A stretch of DNA of 64,000 nucleotides from Dactylosporangium siamense (GTDB taxonomy: Bacteria; Actinomycetota; Actinomycetes; Mycobacteriales; Micromonosporaceae): the NCBI RefSeq assembly GCF_016862795.1, contig NZ_BONQ01000110.1:1-64000 (forward strand). Direction: 5' to 3'. The position numbers and the translations under genes were made by a program. Positions within the stretch are counted from its first letter, which is position 1. Each line of letters begins with the position of its first letter. Below, piece after piece: positions 16,775 to 24,634 of the stretch. The notes below the pieces were generated by a model, which made no database searches, was not told where the DNA came from, and worked only from the letters and a program-made list of their open reading frames with translations.

Positions 16775-17185
16775 ATGGTCGAGACCGTGCATGTCACTGC
16801 CCGCCTTTCGGGTCTGCCCGAGCTGAGCGAGGTCCGGAAGGTTTGGTTCAGCGACTGGTACGACGGGCCCGTCACGGGCGTTGCCGTGCACGACGAGCGC
16901 GAGTTCTGGTTCGTCATGGTCGCCAACGAGGACCCTGGCGGGACGTGGGACTTCGAACCTCGCGTCTACGTTGTTCACCGCCTGTCGAGTGAGCAACTGG
17001 CGCAGGCGTGGAGTATGCATCGCGGCTTCGCGAGTGCAGGTCTCCCAGGATGCCTGCACTCGCCGCCGTGCGAGGTCGTGGGTGCCACGGCCGAGGAGCT
17101 GGATATGCTGCGCGATCGTTGGCCGCCCGAGGTTGAGGACGACTTCACGGACGCTCCGGCGGTTGGGTGGTTCCGGGACACGTAG
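16775..17185 (+). CDS. Hypothetical protein
   Basis: A 136-aa soluble alpha/beta protein beginning MVETVHVTARLSGLPELSEVRKVWFSDWYDGPVTG, with an aromatic-rich centre (EREFWFVMVANEDPGGTWDFEPRVYVVHRL) and an acidic C-terminus. No family is recognised and no active-site motif is visible. Its slightly lower GC and lack of an operon partner suggest an accessory gene. ATG 16775; an internal in-frame GTG five codons on could also start translation. Confidence 0.55.
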   Translation: MVETVHVTARLSGLPELSEVRKVWFSDWYDGPVTGVAVHDEREFWFVMVANEDPGGTWDFEPRVYVVHRLSSEQLAQAWSMHRGFASAGLPGCLHSPPCEVVGATAEELDMLRDRWPPEVEDDFTDAPAVGWFRDT

Positions 17186-17318
17186 CGTCTCGGCAGTGGC
17201 AGCGCCGGCGCGATCCTGCTGACCTACGCCAGCGCCGGGCCGCGGGCCGGTGTTTCATCGCTGCGGCTGTCGCGTGCAAACCGCGGTCATGGCTTTGGAG
17301 CCGGCCGTCCGATCGCGG

Positions 17319-17729
17319 CTAAGGGGCGAGGGCCGCAAGCGCCGCTTCGGCGCACTCGTCGTCCTGCCCGGGCACCGTGCCGCCGCTGACTGCCAGCGCA
17401 CCGAGGATGGTGTCCCCTCGCGTGATGAGCGCCGCGCCGGCGCCCACGAGGATGGGCACCCGCACGGCCCGTTCCAGCTGGGCGAAGAACGCGGGCGAGG
17501 TCTCCTGCATCTTGCGCAGCACGGCGCCGTCGCGGCGGAAGAGGGCAACGCTGGCCGCCTTGACCTCGGCGATCTGCGCTGAGAGCGGCGGTGCGCCGGT
17601 CATGCGGCCGAGGGCCTGGAGGTGCCCGCCTTCGTCGACAACCGCGACCGTCACCGGTGCGGTGATCTTCGCGGCGTGCTCGTGTGCGCCGGCGATGACC
17701 GCCTGAGCCTCTTGGAGCGTCAACGGCAT
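17319..17729 (-). CDS. GlcG/HbpS family protein
   Basis: A 136-aa protein covering the full GlcG/HbpS (DUF336) domain: LTLQEAQAVIAGAHEHAAKI, VTVAVVDEGGHLQALGRMTGA, AEVKAASVALFRR, VPILVGAGAALIT, ILGALAVSGGTVPGQDDECAEAAL. Family members bind heme or small cofactors (HbpS of Streptomyces) or accompany glycolate and diol metabolism genes. No signal peptide, so it is cytoplasmic. It is divergent from a TetR gene, which probably regulates it through the dyad at 17785. Confidence 0.85.
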   Translation of the reverse strand: MPLTLQEAQAVIAGAHEHAAKITAPVTVAVVDEGGHLQALGRMTGAPPLSAQIAEVKAASVALFRRDGAVLRKMQETSPAFFAQLERAVRVPILVGAGAALITRGDTILGALAVSGGTVPGQDDECAEAALAALAP

Positions 17730-17784
17730 CGTGGCCTCCCTGAAGGTTGCGGACAGTGCGTCATGCCGACCAGCATGATTGAAG

Positions 17785-17818
17785 TACAGCTGTAGCGCAA
17801 TGGGTGTTCAGCTATTCT
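17785..17818. promoter_or_regulatory. Candidate TetR operator and promoter
   Basis: The perfect 10-bp palindrome TACAGCTGTA lies at 17785-17794 in the 96-bp divergent region between the GlcG-family and TetR genes. A possible -10 (TATTCT, 17813-17818) lies 8 bp before the TetR ATG, with a weak -35 (CTGTAG, 17790-17795) 17 bp upstream. The palindrome would overlap that -35, as expected for autorepression. Inferred only from position and symmetry. Confidence 0.4.
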
Positions 17819-17825
17819 TGCCGGG

Positions 17826-18431
17826 ATGGACATCAAGGGCCGGCGCAAGCAGAACACCCGCGGGCAGGGAGACCTGCTCCGCGAGGAGATCCTGACGGCC
17901 GGCGTGCGCATGCTCGACGAGCTCGGCGACGATCAGGCGCTGTCGCTCCGCGCGGTCGCCCGCGCCGTCTCCGTCGCCGCGACCTCGGTCTACCTCTACT
18001 TTCCCGACCGGGACGCACTCGTGCTTGCCGCAACCCAACGCTGCCATGAGGAACTCGTCGCCATCGGCGACGCGGCCGAGGCCGCCCACGAGCACCACCC
18101 CGCCGCGCAACTACGGGCCCGCATCCTGGCCCAGGCCGAATGGGCGCAGACCCACCCCGGGCTCTACAAGGTGCTGCATGAAAGCGGCGTCCACCGCCGC
18201 CTGGGCATGCCGTTCAAGGAGGTCATGGTCGAGCGCACCCGCACTGCCGTGCAGCGGTGCATGGACGCCGGCGCCGCCCCGCACGACGACGCGCTCACCG
18301 TGACGATCGACCTGCGCACCGCCGTCAACGGCATGCTGGCTCAGCGCATCAACGAACCCGACCTGCCCTGGCCGCCCCTGGCCGACCAGCTCGACCGCTT
18401 CCTGACCAAACTGGTCGGCCTGCAACGCTGA
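17826..18431 (+). CDS. TetR/AcrR family regulator
   Basis: A 201-aa regulator. The N-terminal HTH is LREEILTAGVRMLDELGDDQALSLRAVARAVSVAATSVYLYFPDRDALV (about residues 18-65), and a WHG-like C-terminal domain spans about 95-200 (AEWAQTHPGLYKVLHESG). Divergent from the GlcG/HbpS-family gene. The ligand is unknown. The ATG at 17826 has no ribosome site and lies close to the predicted -10, so the mRNA may be leaderless. Confidence 0.85.
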   Translation: MDIKGRRKQNTRGQGDLLREEILTAGVRMLDELGDDQALSLRAVARAVSVAATSVYLYFPDRDALVLAATQRCHEELVAIGDAAEAAHEHHPAAQLRARILAQAEWAQTHPGLYKVLHESGVHRRLGMPFKEVMVERTRTAVQRCMDAGAAPHDDALTVTIDLRTAVNGMLAQRINEPDLPWPPLADQLDRFLTKLVGLQR

Positions 18432-18471
18432 CGCGAAGGTGGCGACGTGGACGTGGACGTGCCGGTGCTGG

Positions 18472-18792
18472 CTACGGGACGCCGTTGTCGTGGTGGCGGC
18501 GGGCTTCGAGGCGCTGGTCGGGGGTCAGGTCGTCATCGCGCATCAGGCGCACGGCGGTGACGTGGTCGCCCACCGGGCAGCGCTGGACGCGCACCAGGCC
18601 GAGCCGGATCGCCTTGAACGACACCATCGGGATCCACGTCGTCATGAACAGGTGCCCGTCGCGGCACCGCACGATCACGTCCCTGCCGAACCGGTAGCCC
18701 TGCTGCCGCGACGTCCTTCGGACCCTGACGACCACGGCGCCCAGGATCACCAGGGCGAGCAGGTAGATCAGGAACTGCGTCAGGGGAGACAC
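18472..18792 (-). CDS. Single-pass membrane hypothetical protein
   Basis: A 106-aa protein with one N-terminal transmembrane helix (VSPLTQFLIYLLALVILGAVVV, about residues 1-22) and a basic cytoplasmic domain holding VIVRCRDGHLFMTTWIPMVSFKAIRLGLVRVQRCPVGDHVTAVRLM. The paired Cys residues in CRDGH and RCPVGDH could bind a metal or hold a fold together. The domain recurs in Streptomyces and Micromonosporaceae proteins of unknown function. GTG 18792 places the membrane helix at the N-terminus; the longer frame adds a non-coding-looking stretch. Confidence 0.65.
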   Translation of the reverse strand: MSPLTQFLIYLLALVILGAVVVRVRRTSRQQGYRFGRDVIVRCRDGHLFMTTWIPMVSFKAIRLGLVRVQRCPVGDHVTAVRLMRDDDLTPDQRLEARRHHDNGVP

Positions 18793-19033
18793 CCATCGAC
18801 CATAACGCCGCCCGGCGTGGAACATGCAGGTTGCCGGGTGCACCCGCGACGCACTCGCCGGGCGTCCGTCCGCGCGGGCGGACCGTGACCTGCACGGAGT
18901 ACAGGACTCCGAGTGCTGAGCACCTGGTTCAGGCCTCCCGTATGGCGCGGATTTTGCGGATTGTCGCACCCGTCGATGCGTACGTACATTCTGTTGACAG
19001 AGTCCTTACCGAACGTAATTCGGGGAGGGTCAG

Positions 19034-19612
19034 ATGAAGATTGACGTCCGCATGGATCTGGTCGATGAGCAGCTCGAACAGGCGTGGCTGCTGTACTGCA
19101 CCGCGTTCCGCCATCTCAACGCGCTCACCGTGCAGCGCCACCTGATGTACCGAACCGAGTTCGACGACGTGATGACCGACCGCCGGATCGAGAAGTGGCT
19201 CGCCTACTCGGACGACGGGGTCATGCTCGGGCTCGCCACCTACACCAACCAGCTCAGTGCCTGGCCGCTCATCTCGCCGGAGTACTTCGCCCGCCGCTGG
19301 CCCGCGCACTACGCCGGCAACCGCATCTGGTACTGCGGCTTCGTCGCCGTCCCCGGTCACGAGCACGGCGTGTTCGTCAAGCTCATCGAGGCGATGTACC
19401 GCCACGCCGAGGAGCACGAGGGCGTGATCTCGCTGGACATCTGCCGGCACAACATCGAGGCGTACCGGCTGGACCGGGCGATCGCCACGTGGCTGCGCCG
19501 GATCTCCGGTGGCAAGGTCCGCAGCGAGGCCGCCGACTCGCAGACCTTCATGACCTACGAGACCGCACCGGGCGCCTACGAGGCAGCACCGGGTCTGGAG
19601 AGCGCGGCGTAG
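19034..19612 (+). CDS. GNAT-like hypothetical protein
   Basis: A 192-aa protein. The layout suggests a GNAT acetyltransferase-like fold: an N-terminal helix pair (VDEQLEQAWLLYCTAFRHLN), strands around WLAYSDDGVMLGLATYTNQL and IWYCGFVAVPGHEHGVFVKLIEAMYRHAEEH, and a C-terminal part with SLDICRHNIEAYRLDRA. A clear acetyl-CoA pyrophosphate loop is not seen, so activity is unsure. GGGGAGGG just upstream of ATG 19034 is a strong ribosome site. A TTGACA element lies at 18994-18999. The 3' end overlaps the convergent TetR gene by 37 bp. Confidence 0.6.
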   Translation: MKIDVRMDLVDEQLEQAWLLYCTAFRHLNALTVQRHLMYRTEFDDVMTDRRIEKWLAYSDDGVMLGLATYTNQLSAWPLISPEYFARRWPAHYAGNRIWYCGFVAVPGHEHGVFVKLIEAMYRHAEEHEGVISLDICRHNIEAYRLDRAIATWLRRISGGKVRSEAADSQTFMTYETAPGAYEAAPGLESAA

Positions 19613-20265
19613 CCGGCCAGCAGGATGTCGATGGCAGCAGTGAAGCGGGTGTCGAAGTCGAGGCCCGCGCGGGTGGTGATGACCTCGGTCAGGTTGGGGA
19701 ACCGGGCCGGGTCCAGTTCGTCGGCGCGCTGGTCGAGGTCGGGTTCGGTGCCCTCGTGACCGGGGGTCTGGCCGACCTCGGCGAGGGTGTGCCCGATGGT
19801 GAACGTGGCGATCACGTTGATCACGTCCAGCGCCATGCCCAGCGGGAGGCCGGCGGCGCGCATCGCGGCCAGCCAGCGCTCCGACATCTGTAGCGCGTCG
19901 GGCGAGTTCACCGGGCGGGTCGCGGCCAGGGGCAGCACCCCGGGGTGGGCGCGCAGCGCCGCCCGGAGGCTGTGCGCGAACTGCCGCACCCACGGCACCC
20001 ACGCATCGGGCGGCGGGTCCTGCAGGTCGGCGAACGCGAGCTGCATGACCCGGTCGACGAGCCCGTCCAGCAGGGCGCCCTTGTTCGGCACGTGCCGGTA
20101 GAGCGACATCGCCTCGACGCCCAGGTGCGTGCCGAGCTTGCGCATCGACAGTGCGGGCAGGCCGTAGGTGTCGAGGTACTCCAGCGCGCCGTCGAGGACG
20201 CGTTCGCGGCTCAGTCCCGCCTTGGCGCCGGCGCGGCGATCCGTCAACGCAACCCCCTTGACCAT
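19576..20265 (-). CDS. TetR family regulator (TetR_C domain)
   Basis: A 229-aa regulator. The HTH (LSRERVLDGALEYLDTYGLPALSMRKLGTHLGVEAMSLYRHVPNKGALLDGL) is followed by a TetR_C-type ligand domain. The ATG at 20265 directly borders the inverted repeat at 20266-20280; the longer form (20283) would translate the operator. A TTG preceded by AAGGGGG, six codons on, is another candidate. Divergent from a membrane protein gene and very likely its repressor. Confidence 0.85.
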   Translation of the reverse strand: MVKGVALTDRRAGAKAGLSRERVLDGALEYLDTYGLPALSMRKLGTHLGVEAMSLYRHVPNKGALLDGLVDRVMQLAFADLQDPPPDAWVPWVRQFAHSLRAALRAHPGVLPLAATRPVNSPDALQMSERWLAAMRAAGLPLGMALDVINVIATFTIGHTLAEVGQTPGHEGTEPDLDQRADELDPARFPNLTEVITTRAGLDFDTRFTAAIDILLAGYAALSRPGAAS

Positions 20266-20316
20266 GCTTACGGCGTAAGCCACGATAGCAGCGGCAAGGA
20301 TGCTTACAGCGTAAGC
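20266..20316. promoter_or_regulatory. Twin TetR operators
   Basis: Two near-identical 15-bp inverted repeats lie between the divergent TetR and membrane protein genes: GCTTACGGCGTAAGC (20266-20280) and GCTTACAGCGTAAGC (20302-20316). They differ only in the central base and are 36 bp apart centre to centre. The first abuts the TetR ATG, and the second lies 26 bp before the divergent GTG. This is a textbook arrangement for TetR autoregulation and control of the neighbour. Confidence 0.85.
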
Positions 20317-20342
20317 ATTCGTCGGACCATCGTGGAGGACCC

Positions 20343-20813
20343 GTGCTCGCGCTCGCGTTGACCCTGCTCCTGGCCGCCGTGGCCTACTTCCTGCTCGTCA
20401 CGCTCGTCGATCTGTTCCCGCTCAACAACGTGCGGGACGCCAAGCGCGAGGAGCAGCGCACCGAGGTGGCGATCAACGCGCCGATGATGACGCTGCCCGC
20501 GGTGCTGCTGGGGCTGGCGGCGGTGCTGTCCGCGCCGGTGCTCGGCTACGTCGCCGGTTCGCTGGAGCTGCTCTTCGCCGCCGGTGGCCTGGTGCTGTGG
20601 TGGATGCCCTACCTCATCGGTGTCGCCGCGCCGTGGGCGACCGCCGGCACCGGCACCACCTGGGCGGAGCTGCACGCCCGCACCTATGCGCAGACCCTGA
20701 TCGTCCTGCCCCGCATCGGCGACCGGCCCCGGCCCAACGTCGAGCACATGATCCTGCACGGCCTGATGCTCGCCGGCGGCGTCTGCGCCGTCCTGGCGGC
20801 GGCGCGGCTGTGA
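20343..20813 (+). CDS. Four-helix membrane protein, TetR-linked
   Basis: A 156-aa integral membrane protein with about four helices (residues 2-25, 50-68, 72-95, 135-155) and a cytoplasmic loop with NVRDAKREEQRTEVAINAPM. No transporter family motif is recognised. GTG 20343 has TGGAGGA a few bases upstream. Its position opposite a TetR gene with a doubled operator indicates ligand-induced expression, as for efflux or detoxification proteins, but the function is unknown. Confidence 0.65.
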   Translation: MLALALTLLLAAVAYFLLVTLVDLFPLNNVRDAKREEQRTEVAINAPMMTLPAVLLGLAAVLSAPVLGYVAGSLELLFAAGGLVLWWMPYLIGVAAPWATAGTGTTWAELHARTYAQTLIVLPRIGDRPRPNVEHMILHGLMLAGGVCAVLAAARL

Positions 20814-20932
20814 CCGCCGTAAACCACGTCGAGTAACGTCAGACAAATTGTACGGAAGATCTCCGGAGAGTGGCACGGAAAGCGTCAATTTTCGGCTTCA
20901 GAAAAGGATCTCGCATTGTCGTATTGAAAGGG

Positions 20933-20961
20933 TTGCCATCGGTGGCCGGCGGGTCTAGAAC
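20933..20961 (+). promoter_or_regulatory. Candidate sigma-70-type promoter
   Basis: TTGCCA (20933-20938) and TAGAAC (20956-20961) are separated by 17 bp within an unusually AT-rich 190-bp gap. They lie 43 bp before the 76-aa gene at 21004. The fit to the consensus is moderate. Confidence 0.4.
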
Positions 20962-21003
20962 GGTAACCGGGAAAAGACCTCGGCCCGTGGGGGAGAATCC
21001 GGA

Positions 21004-21234
21004 ATGGATGCCGGTTCGGTCCGTCGGCGACACGAAAGTCAGTTGCTGAGCCTGCCGGACGTCATCGGTGTCGGCATCGGTCGGGACGACGCGGGGGCGG
21101 AGGTCATCGACGTCTACGTGCAGCGTGCAGTGCCCAGGCGGGACCTGGACCTCGGCGCGACGATTCCCGACGCACTCGAGGGAGTGCCGGTCCGAGTCGT
21201 CCCCATTGGAGAGGTGACCGCCCAGGGTAATTGA
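21004..21234 (+). CDS. Free-standing NAL1-like N-terminal domain protein
   Basis: A 76-aa protein that matches the N-terminal domain of the protease-fold protein encoded next. Compare DVIGVGIGRDD...VIDVYVQRAVPRRDL...IPDALEGVPVRVVPIGEVTAQ here with NVIGFGLGVKW...MLVFVTSKIPEAGL...VVPGRL...VVAIGHVAAQ there. This module is known to me only as the N-terminus of trypsin-fold proteins related to plant NAL1. As a separate gene it could act in trans as an inhibitor, chaperone or scaffold. GGGGAGA about 8 nt upstream of ATG 21004. First gene of a probable three-gene operon. Confidence 0.65.
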   Translation: MDAGSVRRRHESQLLSLPDVIGVGIGRDDAGAEVIDVYVQRAVPRRDLDLGATIPDALEGVPVRVVPIGEVTAQGN

Positions 21235-21270
21235 CGCGCGTCAGCACGCGCCCCGGAGGTGGCGGACACC

Positions 21271-22407
21271 ATGACCCAGAATGAAATGATGCGCGGACCG
21301 GCCGGTGGGCGGCTCAGTGAGGCCGCTCGGGAACAGGCCCAGCAACAACTGCTCGACCCGCAGGGCCCGGCCGCGAACGTCATCGGTTTCGGGCTCGGCG
21401 TGAAATGGACGGACGGCCGGCCGACCGGTCAGCCGGCAATGCTGGTCTTCGTCACCAGCAAGATCCCGGAGGCGGGCCTCAGCCGCCGCGACGTCGTGCC
21501 CGGCCGGCTCGACGACGGGACCCTCACCGACGTCGTCGCCATCGGCCACGTCGCCGCCCAGCAACGCGTCCTGAGCCCGCCGGACATGGAGGTCTTCGTC
21601 CGCGTGCCGGACACCGTGCTGGAGCGGCGCCCGACCGAACTGCCGCCGGAGCGCCCCGCGCCGATGGAGGCCGAGCCGCAGCTGCTCGCCCGCCGGATGC
21701 GACCCTGCCCGGCCGGGTTCTCGATCGGCAACGTGGCCATCACCGCGGGCACCCTCGGCAGCGTCGTCTACGACTTCCTGCCCGGCGCGACCACCGACCC
21801 ACCGGCCCCCGGCCTCGGCGCGCCGCCGCGCTACTACGTGCTGAGCAACAACCACGTGCTGGCGGCCAGCAACGCCGCACCGATCGGCAGCTCCATCGTG
21901 CAGCCGGGCCCGTTCGACGGCGGCGTCGACCCCCGGGACCGGGTGGCCACGCTCAGCCGCTTCATCCCGATCCAGTTCGCGCCGCAGGTGCCGCTGGACC
22001 GGCACAACAACGTCGTGGACGCCGCGATCGGACAGTGCGAGTTCTCCGACGCGACCCGCGAGGTGTACTTCAACGGGCCGCCGCGGGCCTGGCGGCGCAA
22101 GGCGAACGTGGCCGTCGGTGACCGGGTCCGCAAGGTCGGCCGCACGACCAACGCCACCTACGGCCGCATCATCAGCGTCGACGCGACCGTTGACGTCAAC
22201 TACGGCTCGGCCGGCGTGGCCCGCTTCCACGACCAGATCATCACCACCGCCATGTCGGCCGGTGGGGACTCCGGGTCGCTGGTGACGAGCTACGACAACG
22301 TCGCGATCGGGCTGCTGTTCGCCGGCTCGTCGCAGGCCACCATCCTCAACCACATCGAGACCGTGCGGTCCCTGCTGCGCGTCGAGATCGCCGAACTGCT
22401 GGCCTGA
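21271..22407 (+). CDS. Trypsin-fold (S1-like) protein, NAL1 type
   Basis: A 378-aa protein. Residues about 35-98 form the VIGFGLG-type N-terminal domain shared with the preceding gene. A linker and a chymotrypsin-like domain follow. The likely triad is His195 (VLSNNHVLAAS), Asp250 (NNVVDAAIGQ) and Ser334 (SAGGDSGSLV). There is no signal peptide, which is unusual for an S1 protease, so it should act in the cytoplasm or be exported by another route. ATG 21271 has GGAGG 11 nt upstream; the GTG at 21259 overlaps that site. Confidence 0.75.
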   Translation: MTQNEMMRGPAGGRLSEAAREQAQQQLLDPQGPAANVIGFGLGVKWTDGRPTGQPAMLVFVTSKIPEAGLSRRDVVPGRLDDGTLTDVVAIGHVAAQQRVLSPPDMEVFVRVPDTVLERRPTELPPERPAPMEAEPQLLARRMRPCPAGFSIGNVAITAGTLGSVVYDFLPGATTDPPAPGLGAPPRYYVLSNNHVLAASNAAPIGSSIVQPGPFDGGVDPRDRVATLSRFIPIQFAPQVPLDRHNNVVDAAIGQCEFSDATREVYFNGPPRAWRRKANVAVGDRVRKVGRTTNATYGRIISVDATVDVNYGSAGVARFHDQIITTAMSAGGDSGSLVTSYDNVAIGLLFAGSSQATILNHIETVRSLLRVEIAELLA

Positions 22408-22430
22408 GCCCGGACGGGAGGAACACCACC

Positions 22431-22853
22431 ATGAGCACTGACGTCACCGAACACACCGACGTGCAGCGCACGTACTTCAACCCGAAGGGCACCCAGGTCG
22501 GGTCCCGCGAGGAGGCCTTCGCCGCGCCGGAGGCCGTCAGCACCAAGGTGAAGCTGACCCTGCACAACGCCGGCGTCAGCTTCCAGATCTCCGCCGAGAT
22601 CAACCTGGGCACCTACCCGTTCGTGCTGACCGGCGGCCAGATCACCGCCGGCATCTGCGGCGCGCCGTGGACCATCACCGGCGGCGTCCTCGGCGACGAC
22701 CTGCGCCTGGAAGCCCAGCGGGCGGGTGAGGGCTCCTGCGCCAACTCGATCATCGTCGTCGGCGAGTACGTGCAGCCCGGCGCCTACCGCGGCACGTACG
22801 GCTTCAACGGCACGAGCAGCGCGTTCCGGCACACGACCGTCTTCCAGGCCTGA
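22431..22853 (+). CDS. Hypothetical beta-rich protein
   Basis: A 140-aa protein of unknown family. From residue about 38 it alternates strand-like segments (KVKLTLHNAGVSFQISAEINLG, PFVLTGGQITAGI, GAPWTITGGVLGDDLRLEAQR, SIIVVGEYVQPGAYRGTYGF), suggesting a small beta barrel or sandwich. Two Cys (ICGAPW and SCANS) could pair. There is no signal peptide. It sits 23 bp downstream of the trypsin-fold gene with a GGGAGG ribosome site, so it is probably co-expressed and could be its partner or substrate. Confidence 0.55.
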   Translation: MSTDVTEHTDVQRTYFNPKGTQVGSREEAFAAPEAVSTKVKLTLHNAGVSFQISAEINLGTYPFVLTGGQITAGICGAPWTITGGVLGDDLRLEAQRAGEGSCANSIIVVGEYVQPGAYRGTYGFNGTSSAFRHTTVFQA

Positions 22854-22879
22854 CTGTCCGCCGGGCCTGGCGCGCGCCT

Positions 22880-22912
22880 GGTCCCGGGGGCATGACCCCC
22901 GCCCCCGGGACC
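22880..22912. terminator. Bidirectional hairpin terminator
   Basis: A perfect 12-bp stem (GGTCCCGGGGGC pairing with GCCCCCGGGACC) with a 9-nt loop lies between the convergent genes ending at 22853 and 22920. It has no U-run, as is common in GC-rich actinomycetes. Confidence 0.75.
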
Positions 22913-22919
22913 GGCACCG

Positions 22920-24434
22920 TCAGCTCGCGTAGGCCTTGACCTCCAGCAGCCCGACCGAGTTCGTGCCGTTGGACTGCAGCACGACCCGCAGCCGGGCGGT
23001 GCTGACCTGGGTGAAGGTGACCGTGATGTACGCGTTGGCGGTCACCGGGTACCCACTGGCGCCCGGCACGTCGGCATAGGCGCTGCCCGTCCAGTACTGC
23101 AGCCGCCAGCTCGACGGCAGGTCGATGCCCTGGTTGTCGTCGAACAGGTACACCTGCGCCCGCCGGACGGACACGGCCGCCGGCCAGGTCAGCTCGGCCC
23201 ACTGCTGGCCGCTGTTGGGCCAGGTGCCCCACCGCGGGTGCACGGTGTCGTTCGACGACGACGGGTCGATCCCGTCGTTGATCGCCGCGACCGACTCCCA
23301 GGCCGAGGTGTAGGACGCCGACGCGACCGCCGACCGCGCGAGGTTGCTGTCGGGCTGGGGGTTGGAGCCCTTGATGAGGAACAGGTTGTCCGCGACGTTG
23401 TAGTACTGCGACAGGTACGACCCGGCCGGCGGGTTGGTGCTGTAGTAGTCGTCGTGGTTGCAGTCGAGCCGGTCGTCGTGGGACCGGTTCGTGCACACGG
23501 TCCGCACGACCACGTTGTCGCCGTCCTTGTAGCACATGACGTCCCACTCGTCGGTGCAGTGGCCGTACCCGGACGCGTTCGGCGCGTTGTTGTTGACGGC
23601 GCCGAGGGTGTGGCCGAGCTCGTGCGCGGCGACCCCGGCTGACCAGCAGCCGTTGTCGGCGCGGGCGTACTCGGGCCCGCTGTTGGACCGGTTCGCGTCG
23701 CTCTTGCGGGTGTCGCCGGCCAGGCCGCCGATGCCGCAGTACACATTGGCGTCGACGAACTGCAGATACTTGCGGTCCGTCCTGGTGTAGCCGGCGGCCT
23801 TGACGGCGTTGAGCAGCGGCGCCCAGTCGTTGGCGTTGAGCGCGGCGTCGGCGATCTGCACGTCGCGCACGACCGGCCGGCACGCGCCGCTGACGGTCTC
23901 GGTGACGTACCGGACGTGCCGCTCGCCGCCGGTCTCCTTGGCGCTCTCGTTGAAGATCGTGTCGACGCCCTCGGCGAGGGTCCGGAACGTCTCCAGGTAC
24001 TGGGTGTATCGGCTGGTCGAGCCGTGGATGTACAAGACCTCGACCCGGCGGCCGCTGGTCCCGTCGCCCTCGCACACGGCCAGGGACTGGGCGGCGGGAG
24101 CCGCGGCGGCGAGCGCCGGCACGCCGGCCTTCACGGACAGCCCGGCGGGCGCCGCGTCGGGGCCGTGCGTGCACATGACCGGGCTGGTGCCCGTGACCTC
24201 CAGCAGGCCCGGTCCGCAGGGGCCGGCCGGGCGGCGCTGCAGCCCGGTGTAGATCAGACCCTTGGCGACATCGTCGGAGGGGAGATTGGCGGGGAGAGTC
24301 GTCCGGATGGTCCGGTCGCCGGCGAGTGCGGTGCCGGCGAAGGTGTTGAGGCCGAGGAGTCCGAGCGCTGCGGCGACCACGGCGGTGATCGCGACGGCGA
24401 CCCGGGTGGTGCCGGGTCGGGCGGATCTGGGCAT
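22920..24434 (-). CDS. Secreted zinc metalloprotease with F5/8C domain
   Basis: A 504-aa exported protein. The signal peptide (about residues 10-38) ends near AGTALAG. A reprolysin-like domain has HELGHTLGAVN at 271-281, where Asn replaces the usual third His; His292 (SGYGHCTDEWDVMCY) may be the third ligand, and Met300 the Met-turn. Several Cys pairs are present. Residues about 365-504 form a discoidin/F5-8C carbohydrate-binding domain (NLARSAVASASYTSAW...WAELTWP...VGLLEVKAYAS). It likely degrades surface- or polysaccharide-associated proteins. Confidence 0.82.
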   Translation of the reverse strand: MPRSARPGTTRVAVAITAVVAAALGLLGLNTFAGTALAGDRTIRTTLPANLPSDDVAKGLIYTGLQRRPAGPCGPGLLEVTGTSPVMCTHGPDAAPAGLSVKAGVPALAAAAPAAQSLAVCEGDGTSGRRVEVLYIHGSTSRYTQYLETFRTLAEGVDTIFNESAKETGGERHVRYVTETVSGACRPVVRDVQIADAALNANDWAPLLNAVKAAGYTRTDRKYLQFVDANVYCGIGGLAGDTRKSDANRSNSGPEYARADNGCWSAGVAAHELGHTLGAVNNNAPNASGYGHCTDEWDVMCYKDGDNVVVRTVCTNRSHDDRLDCNHDDYYSTNPPAGSYLSQYYNVADNLFLIKGSNPQPDSNLARSAVASASYTSAWESVAAINDGIDPSSSNDTVHPRWGTWPNSGQQWAELTWPAAVSVRRAQVYLFDDNQGIDLPSSWRLQYWTGSAYADVPGASGYPVTANAYITVTFTQVSTARLRVVLQSNGTNSVGLLEVKAYAS

Positions 24435-24504
24435 GGCGAAGCTCCCTTCGCGAGGATGAGGGATCGACGCGACGGCCCGGGGCGGCGGGCGCGCGTCACA
24501 CTGA

Positions 24505-24634
24505 CGAAAACCTTTTCGAACTGTCGCAGGGAAAATCGTCAGATGTCAATCATGTGACAACTTGTGCCAAGGACTTAAGCAGCGCCAAAGCGCTTCAGGC
24601 GCGGCCGAAAGGTTTTCGGTGGTGAAAGGTTCAC
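24505..24634. promoter_or_regulatory. Cluster of short inverted repeats
   Basis: In the 196-bp gap between two leftward genes lie CGAAAA-CC-TTTTCG (24505-24518), the AAGCGCTT palindrome inside GCGCCAAAGCGCTTCAGGCGC, CCGAAA-GGT-TTTCGG (24605-24619), and GGTGAA-AGG-TTCACC (24620-24634). The first could be an operator of the metalloprotease gene. The last three could form the terminator region of the S41 peptidase gene. Which applies cannot be decided from sequence alone. Confidence 0.4.
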
